From the NCBI RefSeq assembly GCF_004793975.1, contig NZ_SRYB01000018.1, forward strand, positions 34,061 through 98,060: 64,000 bases of DNA. Reading direction: 5' to 3'. The notes beneath the pieces are model-generated. The model did not search any database and was not told the DNA's origin. It worked only from the letters and a program-made list of their open reading frames with translations. Positions within the stretch are counted from its first letter, which is position 1, and each line of letters starts with the position of its first letter. A program made the position numbers and the translations under genes. The stretch is from Lepagella muris (lineage in GTDB: Bacteria > Bacteroidota > Bacteroidia > Bacteroidales > Muribaculaceae). Below are positions 63,778-64,000 of this stretch, in pieces.

Positions 63778-63811
63778 CAAAGTTAAACAAAATTTTTTAT
63801 TTTAAGGCAAA
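63778..63811 (-). promoter_or_regulatory. Promoter of the second susC operon
   Basis: On the minus strand TTTG (63808-63811), 22 bases, TAACTTTG (63778-63785). The leader to the ATG at 63541 would be about 230 bases, long enough for regulation in the RNA. Confidence 0.55.
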
Positions 63812-63945
63812 ATGCATTAAAAAAATTAAATTTTTAACAAAATTGCATAATATTATTAAAAGAACAGCCGATTTTTATGCAAAATATAACAGGGCGAATA
63901 AAAATGGGATGATTGGGGTGAGGGTTTATCTATATTGAAAAGTAT

Positions 63946-63986
63946 GAGACTGTCTAACAATCAAAAGTTAGATGGTCTCTTTTTTT
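63946..63986 (+). terminator. Hairpin with T-run at the right edge
   Basis: GAGACTGTCTAAC (63946-63958) pairs with GTTAGATGGTCTC (63967-63979) with two G-T pairs, followed by seven T. It has the form of a plus-strand terminator although no plus-strand gene precedes it. It may instead end a minus-strand gene to the right. Confidence 0.6.
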
Positions 63987-64000
63987 GTGACGTATTACTA

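Larger units (their letters stand above)
63542..64000. other. Region upstream of the second susC
   Basis: No credible gene is seen in these 459 bases. An open frame at 63633-63938 has no recognisable protein features and overlaps the AT-rich promoter region. The region holds the predicted susC promoter and a plus-strand hairpin with T-run at the edge, given separately. Confidence 0.6.

Noticed and set aside
63633..63938. 101-residue open frame upstream of the second susC
   Set aside because: It overlaps the predicted promoter, has unusual composition and no family features; more likely non-coding.
1..64000. tRNA or rRNA genes
   Set aside because: No cloverleaf with a TTCGA/GTTCAA T-loop context and no conserved rRNA segment was noticed by reading; a covariance-model search would be needed to exclude them fully.

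Overview
This window reads as a chromosomal segment of a glycan-degrading gut-type member of the Bacteroidales. The evidence is two SusC/SusD pairs, a hybrid two-component regulator, many lipoproteins, a C10 protease with a type IX secretion tail, and repeated promoter matches to the Bacteroidetes consensus (TTTG about 20 bases before TAnnTTTG). Muribaculaceae or Prevotellaceae would fit, but the genus cannot be fixed from sequence reading alone. No rRNA, tRNA, CRISPR array or complete insertion sequence was seen.

Layout. 1-5 kb is an AT-richer accessory stretch: the end of an outer-membrane barrel gene, a CXXC-motif membrane protein, an internally deleted alpha-oxoamine synthase pseudogene coupled to a TetR regulator, a DMT transporter, a composite inverted repeat, and a small-protein/GNAT pair whose GNAT gene carries an in-frame stop. 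5-9 kb holds a phosphodiesterase, an NtrB/NtrC-like two-component pair and a secreted esterase on the minus strand. 9-13 kb holds a carboxyltransferase with two biotinyl domains, facing malate dehydrogenase. 13-15.5 kb holds small envelope proteins. 15.6-22.7 kb is a complete hexuronate operon (kdgK, eda, transporter, uxaC, uxuA, fructuronate reductase) that takes glucuronate and galacturonate to pyruvate and glyceraldehyde-3-phosphate. 23-27 kb holds a Nudix hydrolase, a drug-efflux MFS, luxS, a lipoprotein and a K+ channel.

26.8-50.6 kb is the centrepiece, a polysaccharide utilization locus whose enzyme set fits fucosylated galactoxyloglucan. A GH5 endo-enzyme with BACON domains, a surface glycan-binding lipoprotein, SusD and SusC lie on the minus strand. 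A divergent hybrid two-component regulator is followed by a GH31 (with PA14, alpha-xylosidase-like), GH2 and GH3 operon on the plus strand. A GH95 alpha-fucosidase with its own promoter sits at the left edge. Together they would cut the backbone outside the cell, import oligosaccharides, and remove fucose, galactose, xylose and glucose.

50.6-55.3 kb is a second accessory stretch: a frameshifted ORF6N/PLD-like gene between two copies of a ~79-bp repeat, an SGNH hydrolase, an intact second copy of the small-protein/GNAT module, and an AAA-ATPase/PD-(D/E)XK protein. 55.3-63.5 kb holds a SusC-SusD-lipoprotein operon next to a separately promoted C10 cysteine protease, which suggests a peptide- or glycoprotein-directed uptake system.

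The most novel-looking element is the two-gene module (a tiny protein starting MAxPIKxxPxLxG, then GNAT). It occurs twice, once intact and once decayed, and has the architecture of an acetyltransferase toxin-antitoxin pair.
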